64,000 nt of DNA from contig NZ_CADIKI010000005.1 of assembly GCF_902859935.1 (NCBI RefSeq), positions 331,151 through 395,150 on the forward strand. The letters are read 5' to 3'. The position numbers and the translations under genes are program-made. This DNA is from Paraburkholderia fynbosensis (lineage in GTDB: Bacteria > Pseudomonadota > Gammaproteobacteria > Burkholderiales > Burkholderiaceae). The notes beneath the pieces are model-generated. The model saw only the letters and a program-made list of their open reading frames with translations, did no database searches and had not been told where the DNA came from. This document shows, piece by piece, positions 35,830 to 47,038 of the stretch; positions within the stretch are counted from its first letter, which is position 1, and each line of letters begins with the position of its first letter.

Positions 35830-37359
35830 CTACTGACTCGCCGATGGCGCCGGGAACGGCGGCGACGCGCTGATCGCAGAGCCCGCCGGTTGCCAGCCGC
35901 CCCCCATCGCGCGGAACAATGCAACCTGAGCCTGCAATTGCCCGACCTCTTCCCGCACGAGCGTCGCCTGGCTTTCGAGCAACGCAAGACGGGCCTGATC
36001 GACATCCATCACGCCGATATCGCCCACCGTGAACTGGCGCGTCGTCTTCCTTAGCACCTCGGTGCGTTGTTTGACTTCTTCATTGCGCGCGAGCTGCAAC
36101 TGTTCCTGCCGCTTCAATCTCGACAGCGCCTGCTCGACATCGAACAGCGCCCCCGATGCGGCTTTTTCATAAGCGTGAAACGCCTGTTGCGCCTGCGCAT
36201 CCGACGACTCGACCTGCGATTCGCGCGCACCGAAGTCGATCAACGGCAGGGCCGTCGCTGCGCCGAACAGCCAGAATGTGCTGGGCCCGAGACCCTGACC
36301 CGCAATGTTCCAGCCGTTGCGCGCGAGCATCGCGCTCAGCGAGAATGTCGGCCAGTAGTTCAGACGCGCGGCATCCGACTGCTTCACGCTCGCGAACAGG
36401 CGGTCACGCGCAGCGATCAGATCGGGGCGTCGCATCAGCAGATCGACAGGTTGCCCCGGCGTGATCTCCGGCAGTGGCTTCGGCAAACCGCTGACGGTGC
36501 TCAACGTGGCGGCGAGTTCCCCCGGCTGGACCGCGCACAGATTCTCGAGCGCCAGTTGCGAAGCGGCAATGGCCGTCTCGACATCCTGTTGTCGCGCCTC
36601 GACCTGCGCAAGCCCTGCCCGAGCCACCTCGATATTCGTGCTCAACCCCACGCCGGCCGTGAAACTTTTCTCTGCAATCCCAACGAAATCTGCGGCGATC
36701 TGGTGGCTTTGCGCCAGCAACTCGCGCTGCTGCAACAAGCCACGGTAAGTCATATACAGATCGGCGACCGCACCGATGACGCTCAGCCGCACCGCCTCGG
36801 CATCGCCCGCCGCTGCGAGCGTCGACGCACGCGCGGCGGCAAGACGCGCGCGTCCGCGGCCGAATACGTCGATCTCCCATTGCGTCTGAAGACCAATACG
36901 CCAGAACTTCGCATCGACATCATTGATCCCGAGAAACTCCTGAAACTCTAGCTGGGTTTCCCCGCCGTGATAACTCGCAGCCTGAGCGCCCACGCCCACT
37001 GAAGGCAGCAGTTGGGAGCGCGCGAGGCGTATGCCTGAGCGCGCCTGATCGACGCGCGCGGCCGCAATCGAAATATCGTAGTTGTGCGCGATCGCCGTCT
37101 CGATCAACTGGGTCAGCGCCGGGTCGTTGAACTGCGTCCACCACGTCGCCAGCTGTGCGTCGTCGGGCGCGACGTGCGCATCGGCGAGTGCTGGCGACGC
37201 TTCGTTGTAGTGCTGCGGAAGCGTCTTCGCCGAGTCGAGTTTCAGCGTACCCGTGCAGCCCGAAGCGATCGCCACGACGATCGACGCCAACGGCAAACGT
37301 CGTGCAACAAGTAATGCGAATGGCGATATCGCGCGGTTCCGGTAATCAGGTTTTTCCAT
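35830..37359 (-). CDS. NodT-family outer-membrane channel of the RND pump
   Basis: 509 residues. The signal region LPLASIVVAIASGCTGTLKL has a lipobox Cys; the two halves of the TolC fold follow, each with long helices (WWTQFNDPALTQLIETAIAHN and NYWPTFSLSAMLARN). The start at 37359 has GGGGATC seven bases upstream and lies 14 bp inside the end of the RND gene, so the genes are translationally coupled. It forms the outer-membrane exit duct of the tripartite pump. Confidence 0.93.
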   Translation of the reverse strand: MEKPDYRNRAISPFALLVARRLPLASIVVAIASGCTGTLKLDSAKTLPQHYNEASPALADAHVAPDDAQLATWWTQFNDPALTQLIETAIAHNYDISIAAARVDQARSGIRLARSQLLPSVGVGAQAASYHGGETQLEFQEFLGINDVDAKFWRIGLQTQWEIDVFGRGRARLAAARASTLAAAGDAEAVRLSVIGAVADLYMTYRGLLQQRELLAQSHQIAADFVGIAEKSFTAGVGLSTNIEVARAGLAQVEARQQDVETAIAASQLALENLCAVQPGELAATLSTVSGLPKPLPEITPGQPVDLLMRRPDLIAARDRLFASVKQSDAARLNYWPTFSLSAMLARNGWNIAGQGLGPSTFWLFGAATALPLIDFGARESQVESSDAQAQQAFHAYEKAASGALFDVEQALSRLKRQEQLQLARNEEVKQRTEVLRKTTRQFTVGDIGVMDVDQARLALLESQATLVREEVGQLQAQVALFRAMGGGWQPAGSAISASPPFPAPSASQ

Positions 37360-40300
37360 GTTGATCCCCGGGTTGCTGGCCTTCTTCCCACTCCGTACCT
37401 TTGATCGAGAAGAGCAGCACATAGAGCGCGGGCACCGCGACCATCGTCAGGACCGTTGCGAACGCCAGCCCCGCCATCATCGTGATCGCCATGTCCTTGA
37501 AGAATGGATCCCATAGCAGCGGCACCATGCCGAGGATCGTCGTGCCCGCGGCCAGCGCCACCGGCCGCAAACGGCTCATCGAGCCGAAGATCACCGCCTG
37601 CATGCGTGGCACGCCGGCGGATACCTGACCATCGATCTCCTCCACCAGCACCACGCCGTTCTTGATCATCATGCCGATGAGGCTGAGCAGCCCGAGCAGC
37701 GCCATGAAACCGAACGCGCCACGGAACATCAACAGGCCGATCGTCACGCCGCAGATCGACATCGGCACCACCAGCAGCACCACGAGCGCGGGCTTGAGGC
37801 GGCCGAACATGAACAGCACAAGCAGAATCATCCCAAGGAAACCCATCGGCAACTGACGGAACAGACTCTCCTGAGCAATCGTCGACGACTCGTGTTCGCC
37901 GCCCCATTCGAAGGTATAACCGGGCGGCAACGGAATCGACTCGATCGAATGCCGCACGCGCTCGAACGCCGCCACGCTGTTGCTGCCGTACGTGACGCCG
38001 GCCGAGACGGTCAGCGTGCGAATCCGGTCGTTACGCGAAACAATGCTCTCTTCCGTTTGCGGCGAGACGCCGTCCAGCACGTCGCCCAGCGGCACGTAGC
38101 GCTGCTGTCCCGCACTGAAGACCTGCATCGTGAGCAGGCGCTCCATGCCCTGTTCGCTCTCCGGCGCGCGCAGGACGATCGGCAACAGCTGGTCGTGCTC
38201 GCGGAAGACACCGGTGGTGATGCCCTCGGTGGCATACGCGAGCACGTCGTTCACCTGGCGTCGAGTCACACCGGCGGAGCGGGCGCGCGAGTCGTCGAAT
38301 ATCGGCCGCACCACGTTGACCGGATTTTCCCAGTCGTCGCGGATCGAGACCATGCCGCCGTCTTTATGCAGGATCGCCTGCGCCTGACGGCTCAACGTGC
38401 GCAGCACGCCTGGGTCCGGGCCCATGAAGCGCGCCTGGATCGGCGTGCCGCCGCCCGGACCGAAGCTCGGCCGGCTCACCGTCCAGGTCGCGTCGGGGAA
38501 GCGCTTCTCGAGTTCCGCCGTAATCGGCGGGATCATCCCGTCAATATCGCGCTGATCCTTGACCGTGACGATGAATTGCGCGTATCTCGGGTCGCGGGTT
38601 TCCGGATCGTAGACGAGAAAGAAGCGCGTCGCTCCGCCGCCGATATAAGTGCCCACATTCGCGACGCCATTTTGCGCGAGCAGGAACTTCTCCGCGCCAC
38701 GGGTCTTTTCGGCGACCGCACGAATATCGGAGCCAAGCGGCAAACGCATGTCAACATAGAATATCGGCGTCGTCGAGTTTGGAAAAAAACTTTGCTCAAC
38801 GAAACGAAATCCCCACATGCACACGCCGGTCAGCACCGCCAGAGACACCACCACCGGCACCCGGCGTGCCGCCACCCAGCCTAACAAGCCCCGGTATCGC
38901 CGATACAACCGCGAGTCGAACGGATTGGGCTGGTCGCCCTCGTCGGCTTTGAACAGGTAGAAACCGAAAAGCGGCGTCAGTCCGATCGCGATCACCCAAC
39001 TGAACAGCAGCGAGATCGCCGCCACCGCGAACAGCGATGCGCAAAACTCCCCGACGGCGTCCGGTGAAAGTCCGATGCCCGAAAACGCGAGAATCCCCAC
39101 GATAGTCGAAGCCAACAGAATCCACTGACCCTGCTGCAGCACCTGGTTGGCGGCGTCAATGTGCGACATGCCCTTCTGCACGCGCACAAGCATCCCCTCG
39201 CACACGACGATCGTGTTGTCGGTCAGCATGCCCATCACGATGATCAGCGCGCCTAACGAAATTCGCTGCAACTCGATACCCGCCGCATACATCACGAACA
39301 GCGTGCCGACAATCGTCAGGAACAGTTCGACGCCGAGCACCACGCCCGCGCGCCAACCAAGGCCGATGCCCAACGCCACGCCGACGATCGCCACCGCCAG
39401 CATCACGTCGAACACGAAGCCCTTGACCGCGTCGTCGACGGCTTCCGGCTGATCGTAAAGCACATGCAGTTCCATCCCGAGCGGCCGGCCGCGCTCCAGC
39501 TCCCGCATTTTCGCCTTCACTTGCGCACCGACGTTCACGACGTTCACCCGAGCGCGCGCGCTGATGCCGATCGTGAGTGCGGGTTCGCCGTTATACCGGA
39601 TCAACGCGTTCGGAATCTTCGCGTAGCCGTAGTTCACGGTCCCGAGATCGCCGAGCAGAACTGGACCGGCGGTCGTGCCCACCGGCAGCGCGCGGACTGC
39701 GTCAAGCGAATCCAGCGTGCCCGTGGGCGCGATCCGCATCAGCAGATCCCCCACCCGCTCACGGCCGGCTGAGCGGATTTCGTTTTGCAGGGCGAGCGTC
39801 TGCGCGAGATCGTCGGTCGAGAGATTGTTCGCCGCCAGCTTCGCCTGGTCGGCCTCGACCGTGACCTGCTCCTGCTGGTTGCCCGCGATCACGATATCGG
39901 CGACATCCGGCAACGTCAGCAATTGCTTGCGCAACTCGCGGGCGTATTCGTAGAGCTGCGCTTGAGAGTAGCCCTTGCCCGTGATCGCGTAGAACATCCC
40001 ATAGACATCGCCGAACCTGTCGAACACGACCGTCGGGCCTGCACCCGGCGGCAATCGCGGCTGCACGTCGCTCACCTGCCGGCGCAACTCGTCCCACACC
40101 TGAGGCAGATCGGCGGACGTGTACCTGTCGCGGATCTGGACACGGACTTCCGAATAACCGGGCATCGACCGCGAGCGCAGAAAGTCGATCTGCTCCATCT
40201 GCTGGATCGAGCTTTCAAGCCGGTCGGTCACCTCGTTCTCCACCTCCTTCGCGCTGGCGCCGGGATAGAGCGTGACGACGACCGCGGTCTTGATGGTGAA

Positions 40301-40417
40301 TTTCGGATCTTCGAGCCGCCCGATGTTGAGGTATGCAAAGAGTCCGCCGAACAGCGAGACGAGCGTGATGACCCATGCGATCAACGGCTTTTCGATAAGG
40401 GTGCGCGCGAGGTTCAT
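37346..40417 (-). CDS. RND family efflux transporter, inner-membrane pump
   Basis: 1023 residues, the normal RND length, with twelve helices and two large periplasmic loops. N-terminal MNLARTLIEKPLIAWVITLVSLFGGLFAYLNIGRLEDPKF is typical of the COG0841 branch with short names such as acriflavin-resistance protein. Helix 4 reads LIIVMGMLTDNTIVVCEGM: where AcrB has Asp-Asp, this protein has Asp-Asn, which is also seen in part of the family. GMMIKNGVVLVEEID is the matching helix 10 region. It uses the proton gradient to export its substrate. The middle gene of the three-gene operon overlaps both neighbours. Confidence 0.93.
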   Translation of the reverse strand: MNLARTLIEKPLIAWVITLVSLFGGLFAYLNIGRLEDPKFTIKTAVVVTLYPGASAKEVENEVTDRLESSIQQMEQIDFLRSRSMPGYSEVRVQIRDRYTSADLPQVWDELRRQVSDVQPRLPPGAGPTVVFDRFGDVYGMFYAITGKGYSQAQLYEYARELRKQLLTLPDVADIVIAGNQQEQVTVEADQAKLAANNLSTDDLAQTLALQNEIRSAGRERVGDLLMRIAPTGTLDSLDAVRALPVGTTAGPVLLGDLGTVNYGYAKIPNALIRYNGEPALTIGISARARVNVVNVGAQVKAKMRELERGRPLGMELHVLYDQPEAVDDAVKGFVFDVMLAVAIVGVALGIGLGWRAGVVLGVELFLTIVGTLFVMYAAGIELQRISLGALIIVMGMLTDNTIVVCEGMLVRVQKGMSHIDAANQVLQQGQWILLASTIVGILAFSGIGLSPDAVGEFCASLFAVAAISLLFSWVIAIGLTPLFGFYLFKADEGDQPNPFDSRLYRRYRGLLGWVAARRVPVVVSLAVLTGVCMWGFRFVEQSFFPNSTTPIFYVDMRLPLGSDIRAVAEKTRGAEKFLLAQNGVANVGTYIGGGATRFFLVYDPETRDPRYAQFIVTVKDQRDIDGMIPPITAELEKRFPDATWTVSRPSFGPGGGTPIQARFMGPDPGVLRTLSRQAQAILHKDGGMVSIRDDWENPVNVVRPIFDDSRARSAGVTRRQVNDVLAYATEGITTGVFREHDQLLPIVLRAPESEQGMERLLTMQVFSAGQQRYVPLGDVLDGVSPQTEESIVSRNDRIRTLTVSAGVTYGSNSVAAFERVRHSIESIPLPPGYTFEWGGEHESSTIAQESLFRQLPMGFLGMILLVLFMFGRLKPALVVLLVVPMSICGVTIGLLMFRGAFGFMALLGLLSLIGMMIKNGVVLVEEIDGQVSAGVPRMQAVIFGSMSRLRPVALAAGTTILGMVPLLWDPFFKDMAITMMAGLAFATVLTMVAVPALYVLLFSIKGTEWEEGQQPGDQHGKT

Positions 40418-41535
40418 TGATTCACATCCAGAGGCCGCACTGCCTGCCCCTCGGCAACGAACTGCGAGCCGCCCGCCACGACCTTGTCCCCCGCATGCAG
40501 ATCGCCTGCCACGATAGCGACGCTATTGCGGATCTCACGTAGATCGACCGGCACCGCATGCACCTTGCTCGACGCGGTGTCATAGCGCCATACCCTGTGC
40601 TTGCCATCAGGCGTGACAGCAAGCGCGGCGATCGGCACAGAGAGCGCGAGGTTCGCGGCCGGTGCCTGGTTCACGCCGATGCGCACGCGCACTGCCATGC
40701 CCGGCAGCAGCGTCAGATTCCTCGGCTGTTTGACGCTGAACAGCAGCCGGTATGAACTCGCGGCGGCAGAACTCTGCGTGGCATGTTCGCGATAGACCAG
40801 CTGCAACACGTTATCTGGACGGTCCGGCGTCCACGCCTCGGCACGCAGACCGCTGTTGAGCGGCAGACTTTCGGCGATGCTTTGCGGCAACTCGACGCCG
40901 ATCTCGATGCGCTCCGCGTTCTCCAGATTGAACACGGGCGCACCGGCCTGCACCATCTGCTGGGTTTCGATCATACGGCGCGCGATCCGTCCGTCGAACG
41001 GTGCGATGAGACTGGTATTGCGCAAGTCCCTGTGCGCGAGATCTCGTTGTACTCTGGTGACTTCCAGCGTGGTTTTCAACTGCTCGAACGCGCCCGCCGA
41101 CAGAATGTTTTCGTCGTGCAGCACAGACTTGCGTTTGAGGTCGTCGGCAAGCTGGGCGTACTGCGCGTCGGCGCGGCGCGCCACCAGTTGAAAGGGCTCA
41201 GGATCGATTCTCGCGATCAGTTGCCCCTTGCGCACGCGTGCGCCGTCGAGCACGGCGATCTGGACGACACGCCCGGACACCTCGAAGGCAAGCGAGGAAA
41301 TGCTGGTCTGCTCGACGCGGCCGGTGAACTCGCGAAGTTCGTTCGCCCCTTCCTGCGTGACAGGCACCAGTTGCACCATGCGCGGCCCGGTGTCGGTCAC
41401 GGCCTCCTGCTGCCGCCCACATGCACCCAGTAGTCCGAATACCAGAACGATGACTAACCGCGACCGGTACGCCGCCCGCTTTACCCCATGCAGATCGCAG
41501 GACCCAACTGCAGGGTGGCTTTCGTGAGCGGACAT
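40414..41535 (-). CDS. RND pump periplasmic adaptor (membrane fusion lipoprotein)
   Basis: 373 residues. LVIVLVFGLLGACGRQQEA gives a lipobox Cys near residue 38. The adaptor domains are in order: barrel-sandwich (REFTGRVEQTSISSLAFEVSGRVVQIAVLDGARVRKGQLIARIDP), alpha hairpin (RADAQYAQLADDLKRKSVL ... VQRDLAHRDL), lipoyl return (LIAPFDGRIARRMIETQQMVQAG) and beta barrel. It overlaps the RND gene by 4 bp and is the first gene of the operon. A longer N-terminus before the signal suggests that the true start may be downstream of 41535. Confidence 0.92.
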   Translation of the reverse strand: MSAHESHPAVGSCDLHGVKRAAYRSRLVIVLVFGLLGACGRQQEAVTDTGPRMVQLVPVTQEGANELREFTGRVEQTSISSLAFEVSGRVVQIAVLDGARVRKGQLIARIDPEPFQLVARRADAQYAQLADDLKRKSVLHDENILSAGAFEQLKTTLEVTRVQRDLAHRDLRNTSLIAPFDGRIARRMIETQQMVQAGAPVFNLENAERIEIGVELPQSIAESLPLNSGLRAEAWTPDRPDNVLQLVYREHATQSSAAASSYRLLFSVKQPRNLTLLPGMAVRVRIGVNQAPAANLALSVPIAALAVTPDGKHRVWRYDTASSKVHAVPVDLREIRNSVAIVAGDLHAGDKVVAGGSQFVAEGQAVRPLDVNQ

Positions 41536-43284
41536 TCAGGCCTCTCGGTATGGTTGATTCAATGTCGCATGTGCGCGCGATATGAAGACACTTGCCACCT
41601 GCCGCCATGCTCCGATCGAAGCCTCACCGAAGACCTCGGCCATGCGGACTGCGGCGCCCTTCCGGCGCCAAGGTCAGGCCCAACGAATCAGACAGGCGAT
41701 GCGAGGTGAAGGAATGACTGGCGCCTTCGCGCCCGCCGATACTCGTGAGCGCGACAGGTCCGATACGCCGCGCATGATCCGAGAGATCATGCAATGGTCG
41801 CTACCGCGTCCTCACTCCGGCTCTGTGTCGACGATCGCCATGGCTTCGGTCCCGCCCTCTACAACAATTAGGTCTATGCGTCGTATTCGGACTATCGAGG
41901 CTTGCTCCACCCTGCTTTATATTGTTCATGTCCGTTCCTCGGGCTGAAGGTTTCCTGCCTGTCGCCACACAAGGAAAGTGGCCAGCAACGCTCCGGTCAC
42001 GGCAAACGCGGAGTTAACCATTCGGCCTGGGAGGCAATGACTGACATGTCGATATTCTTGCTGAGGCGCGATACGACGTCGCCACTCTGACGAAAGATCG
42101 CGGCAGACAACGCTGTCCCGTCTTCAGTATGGGAAACACAACCATGCCGGCTAGATTCAACAACGAAAGCTTTTGCGTATCGGTTGTCATAGCAAGAGAC
42201 GCCGGTTCATTGAGACGAGGCTGCCTGAAAAGTATTTAAGTTCCCAAACAAATCCTTGTCAAGAATTTCCCTGCCACTGCCTTGTCTTGTCGAAATAAAA
42301 CTTGACGTGCTGAACACTCAGCCAGATTGTTTTTGCTTTTGTCAGCGGTAAGCGCACTTCAAGTATTGCTAGTCGGAAAACTGGCGCGCTCGTATTGCGA
42401 CCCTCCACGATGGGGTCGTCATGAGTATGTCACCGTCTGCCGTCAAACTGCCAGGTTGTCGAACGCATGCTCATACCACGGGTTTAATGACGGAGCGTCG
42501 CGCGCTTTAGCGCATGATGGCTGATCGAAGCTGGCGGCGTCAATTGGTTCGAGATCGACATCGCGAATATACACGTGTGGCCGTGGAGAGCTTTGGCGAT
42601 CGTTCAATCGCAAAGATGAGCACACCTACTTTTGATATGCCAATCGTGCCCATTAATAAGCGCATGCAGTGCGTTCAAGCGGGACACGTTCTGCACATCA
42701 GCCAGGCACATGGGACAACGTGAGCGGTAGGGTTTCGATATCCGAAGAAAAGGCGAACGTCGCATAAGCGTCCGGGCTGTCTTCATTCTTATGGTCATCA
42801 AAAGCCAGCGTTACTAAGCGCCCGCTGACTGTCGCTTCTTGCGCAAGCTATTTGCCAGGCGTACAGTACTCTGCGACGAATAATATGCATGAAATCTCGT
42901 CGGTCCTGCGCATAAAACAGCGGCTTATAGGCTGATAGACCCTCCATCATTTTGCCCGTTTCACTGGCCAAGCACATCATGGCCTGAGAGATTGGAAAGT
43001 CCTGTCGGTGATGCAGCCATGGCAACGGTCCCCAGCAAGACTACGGACTGCGCGTCACCACGCGGACGGGGGCCGGACTGTTCAGTGCTCAAATATGCAG
43101 GCGTTGACCTGTCGAGGTCGGCACCGCGCCTCTTCTCATCCTGGCATCCGAACAGACGGACTCCTGCCGGATTTCAGGCGCGACTCTCGCCACGCGCCCG
43201 GCGATCCGCATATCAGATCGTCCGCTCGAACAAAGGTGCCGTCAATCCGAAGGCAGCCCGACGCCTTGCAAGGGCGAATGCGCA
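41536..43284. other. Gene-poor 1.75-kb region, probably decayed
   Basis: No frame with a ribosome site and a recognisable family. On the minus strand, 42170-41946 can be read as coherent protein in two consecutive frames (ALSAAIFRQSGDVVSRLSKN, then MVNSAFAVTGALLATFLVWR), as if a membrane-protein gene had suffered a frameshift. A second minus frame at 42798-43025 (75 aa) has natural composition. No regulator for the RND operon was found here. Confidence 0.45.
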
Positions 43285-45315
43285 ATGACGCACACGCTCT
43301 CACGATGCATACCGCGTTGCTTTACGTTCAGCCTGCTAGTCACCGTTCTCCTGTCCGGCTGCGCCATGGTGCGGGTCAGTTCGCTCGGCCCGCAGCAATA
43401 CATCGCCATGCGGCGCGGCGATATCCTTTCAACCGGCCGACTCAGCGCGGCGACGCGTGACACCCTGCGCGTCGCGGCTCTCGACGAGGCGCGTTGCCAG
43501 CAAGCGCCGCAGGAGTGCATCGATTCGATCACGACCGTTCCGGGAATCAACGTCGATCGCCGTCTCGCCAGTCTGGCCGAGCTTTCCCTCGCGATGGCGA
43601 TTGCCCAAACACCTGACAACAGCACGGCGTGGAGCGATGCGCGATTCGACTTGTGGCTGAGAACAGCCCGCTATGCGTACGCGTTTCTCTTCCTCGGTCA
43701 ACGCACGGCGGGTGAACGCGCCTTCGAGGATCGTCAAACGCAGGTTCGCGACTATTACAACTATGCCGTCCAGGAACTGGCCGGCGCGCTATTCCGGCGC
43801 GGCGCCCTCGAAACAGATTCGGGCAAAGGCGATCCCTCAACGCAGTTCATCGCGGGCTGGACCATTCATATCGACCTGAGCCGGGTCCGGCTTCCCGAAG
43901 GCGTGCGCGAACTGCGCGAGGTGATCCCGGCGTCCAGACTCTCGTTCGCAGGGCTGCGCAGCATCTATCGCCGCGACGGTCTGGGCGCCGAACTTGTCGC
44001 CGTCATGAACATCCCCGCGCCGGACGTGAAAGCTTTGCCCGCCTCGGATGCCAGCGCAGACACTGCGTCACGTCCGTCGACCTGGTCAACGCTACCGTCG
44101 CGCCCGTTTAGCGAAATGCCGTCGCCGAACGTCACCGTACTTCTTGGCTTCAGCGCAGAGAATCTCGAACAACTGCGCGATGCACATGATGTCGTCTTAT
44201 CCGTTTACGATCCCTATCGGGAGAAAAGCGTGGTACGGCATGACCAGACCGTGCCGTTGGCGGCCAATTTCAGCGCGGGTTACGGCATCTGGCTCGCGCG
44301 TTCGGGCTTTGCCGGACAATCCTTGCGCACACTGTTTGGCCGGGCGCGCGGCATTGATAGCCCCCGTATCTACATGATGCAGCCGTTCGATCCGCAGCGG
44401 CGCATCGTTCTGATGTTGCACGGCCTCGCCAGCAGTCCAGAAGCGTGGGTCAATGTCGCGAACGACATTCAGGGTGATGAAATGCTCCGCCAGCACTTTC
44501 AGGTGTGGCAGGTCTACTACCCGACCAATGTCCCCATTCTCGTCAGCCTCGCGCGAATTCGCAGAGCGGCGCGACTCACGCTCGAGCATTTCGATCCAAC
44601 CGGCACGTTGCCGGCTTCGCAGGGAATGGTGCTGATCGGACATAGCATGGGCGGCGTTCTGGCAAGGCTGCTCGTCTCGACCTCCGACGAAGAACTGTGG
44701 GCTGCCTTCGAAAAAAAGTATGTGCCCGAGGGCGCCGAGCTCGACCGCGAGGACGAGCGGCTTGATCGCTTGCTGCGCTTTACGCCGATGCCGCAAGTCG
44801 AGAGAGCGATTTTCATCGCGGCCCCGCACCGGGGCACGCCCTTTGCCAGCAATCGCATTGCCCGGTGGGCGTCGAACCTGGTGCGCTTGCCGCTCGCCCT
44901 TCTGCACGAGTTCGAAGACGTGATGCAGACGGCCACCAACAATGGCGGCGGACCGCTCGAAGGCCAGACCTTCCACGTTCCAAACAGTATTGAACAGTTG
45001 CGCGAAACCGATCCGCTCATCCGCGCCACCGCCGAGCTGCCGATCAGCCCGGACGTGTGCTTCCATTCGATTATCGCGAGACGCCGGGCGACGGGTCCGC
45101 TCGAGGATTCGAACGACGGAGTCGTGCCTTATCGCAGTGCGCATCTGACGGGCGCAGTCTCCGAGAAGGTGATCGTTTCCGGACACAGTGTTCAGGAAAC
45201 GCCCGAAGCCATTTTGGAAATCCGGCGGATTCTCCACGAGGATATTGCGGACGTGGCGAGAAGTGGTGAGTCCGGGTTATTCGTGCGCTGTGAGCCGGGG
45301 ATGGCCGTTCAGTAG
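43285..45315 (+). CDS. Large alpha/beta-hydrolase (lipase/esterase-like) lipoprotein
   Basis: 676 residues. CFTFSLLVTVLLSGCAMVRV is a lipoprotein signal. The N-terminal ~370 residues form a helical and beta domain without a name I know; the hydrolase follows: RRIVLMLHGLASSPEAWVNVANDI (oxyanion hole HG), MVLIGHSMGGVLARLLV (nucleophile Ser in GHSMG), then AAPHRGTPFASNRI and a late SNDGVVPYRSAHL (acid Asp) with VSGHSVQETPEAI (catalytic His). The order is that of lipases acting on large substrates. It is likely anchored in the outer membrane or exported. It begins just before the gene-poor region. Confidence 0.87.
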   Translation: MTHTLSRCIPRCFTFSLLVTVLLSGCAMVRVSSLGPQQYIAMRRGDILSTGRLSAATRDTLRVAALDEARCQQAPQECIDSITTVPGINVDRRLASLAELSLAMAIAQTPDNSTAWSDARFDLWLRTARYAYAFLFLGQRTAGERAFEDRQTQVRDYYNYAVQELAGALFRRGALETDSGKGDPSTQFIAGWTIHIDLSRVRLPEGVRELREVIPASRLSFAGLRSIYRRDGLGAELVAVMNIPAPDVKALPASDASADTASRPSTWSTLPSRPFSEMPSPNVTVLLGFSAENLEQLRDAHDVVLSVYDPYREKSVVRHDQTVPLAANFSAGYGIWLARSGFAGQSLRTLFGRARGIDSPRIYMMQPFDPQRRIVLMLHGLASSPEAWVNVANDIQGDEMLRQHFQVWQVYYPTNVPILVSLARIRRAARLTLEHFDPTGTLPASQGMVLIGHSMGGVLARLLVSTSDEELWAAFEKKYVPEGAELDREDERLDRLLRFTPMPQVERAIFIAAPHRGTPFASNRIARWASNLVRLPLALLHEFEDVMQTATNNGGGPLEGQTFHVPNSIEQLRETDPLIRATAELPISPDVCFHSIIARRRATGPLEDSNDGVVPYRSAHLTGAVSEKVIVSGHSVQETPEAILEIRRILHEDIADVARSGESGLFVRCEPGMAVQ

Positions 45316-47038
45316 AGAGCGGCGTGCGTGTAGGCGTTAAGCGTCGTGGCTCGTTGCGCCATGGTGGGCGGCGGGATGCGGTCTCGTTGCGCGAGGCCTC
45401 GTCTAGGCTTGTAGCACTTAGGCAAGTGTCGGCTGTGAGAAAGCGCCATACTGACGTTGGATTGAATTTGCAAACCGGACGGTCGGCAAAACCTGACTCT
45501 GCGTATCACGATCTAGCGTGAACAGGCCGGGCTATCAGATAGAGTTCGCAAGCTTCATTTTATTCTGGATTCCTTATCACGTGAGCACGCACAACTTGGC
45601 CTTTCGACGAGGCTAGCCATGGCGCGTGGTCTGCGCCTTACGCGCATATCGCGCCATCCCGTCCACGACGCGGCGTCGATCGAGAGCTGCAGCGGTCTTG
45701 CCAGCTGATAATGCAAAGGTACATGTCTGCGACCTTAAAGGATGGCGCAGGCCGAAGGCTGCTACCGGACGCACTCAGTGGAGCGCCTTGGAGCATGCCC
45801 GACTGTGAACGAATCCGCCATCGACATTCAACCGCGCACGCAGGCGGCGTAGGTGGCAATTACGCCGAGGGAGCCTCAAGGCCGATACCGGCACAGACCG
45901 TGCCCTTGTCGCCGTATGCATGATGTGGCGACCCTCTCGGGAACAGATTGAGGCGCTTGGTCAGGGGAAGCGCTCAGCGAGCGTTTTGTCTTCGCTTGAT
46001 GAAGCGTCCACAGAAAGCGTATGAATCGCAGGGGGCACAGGTGGCAAGTTGATTTGCCCTGGGGGTCAAAGGTCAATGCTTCACCCGAGAAACGAGCCCG
46101 ATTCGAGAATCCTATAGAGCTCTTAGCCGATCGTGCGTCTCGCTGCGCCGCCGGTAGGCGCGTTATCGAAGCCTCTGACGATAGCCTATTTTGGAGATGT
46201 GTAAAGACGGCCAATTCTGTGAGAGTTTTAGCTACGCGACGCAGGCGAGGGCTCATTCTTTTTGGAAGACCGGCACGGCGGGCTCGTACGCTGAAGCGCT
46301 GTCCACCTCTGGGCACTCCGGCAGTTGTGGTAAGGGAGCGCGGCAAGGCCCAAGGCTACGGGTGCCAGATAGAGCCATTACATATCACGTAACGAACACT
46401 ACATTTTTCGGGAAATTTGGCCGCCGGTTCGAAACCAAATCGAAAAAGGCGTCTTGTCAGTGCGATCGCACGCGTAATAGATCCTTTCGCGTGGAACATA
46501 TTGGCAGAATCGGGTGAAACTATATATTAAACAGCAAGTTATTCGATTCGCTTCCTATTTTAGGATGTTTCACGACGAATGGCGTTTAGCAGATACTAGA
46601 TGACGCGCCATTTGGAACGATTCAACTCGCTTCGTCTCTGCAGGGTCTCAATAGCACCGGTGCTGCTTGATGACGATGCGTAGGGCGCAGAGGAAACGGA
46701 ATCGATACGACGCATCAGAGTAGTCCCCCTCGCTGCTCCAACGCCTAAGTGTTATGGCCCCAAAATTAAAACTAACGCGAATCCTGAATGATCTCTGAAT
46801 TTTAAATGAGCGCCCCTGCAACGAATTGGGCATTCTGCGCTGCGCAGCGGCGCGAAACCTTCTCGCTCTGTATTGGCGCGAGGGTGGCTATTGGTCTGGG
46901 TGCTAGATCACCTGCTTTGAACGACGGGTATCCGCTAGTTTGCAACGGGCGGGTAATCAACTGCGAGGGTCCCCTCCACGTAGTAGCGACCATCCCAGGA
47001 TCCGGCTGTGACGCTTTTGAGAGGTTGATATCTTTGTT

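Noticed and set aside
41640..41760. A PIN-toxin-like motif (ACLIRWA) on the minus strand
   Set aside because: The motif is followed by a stop and none of the acidic residues of a PIN domain can be placed.
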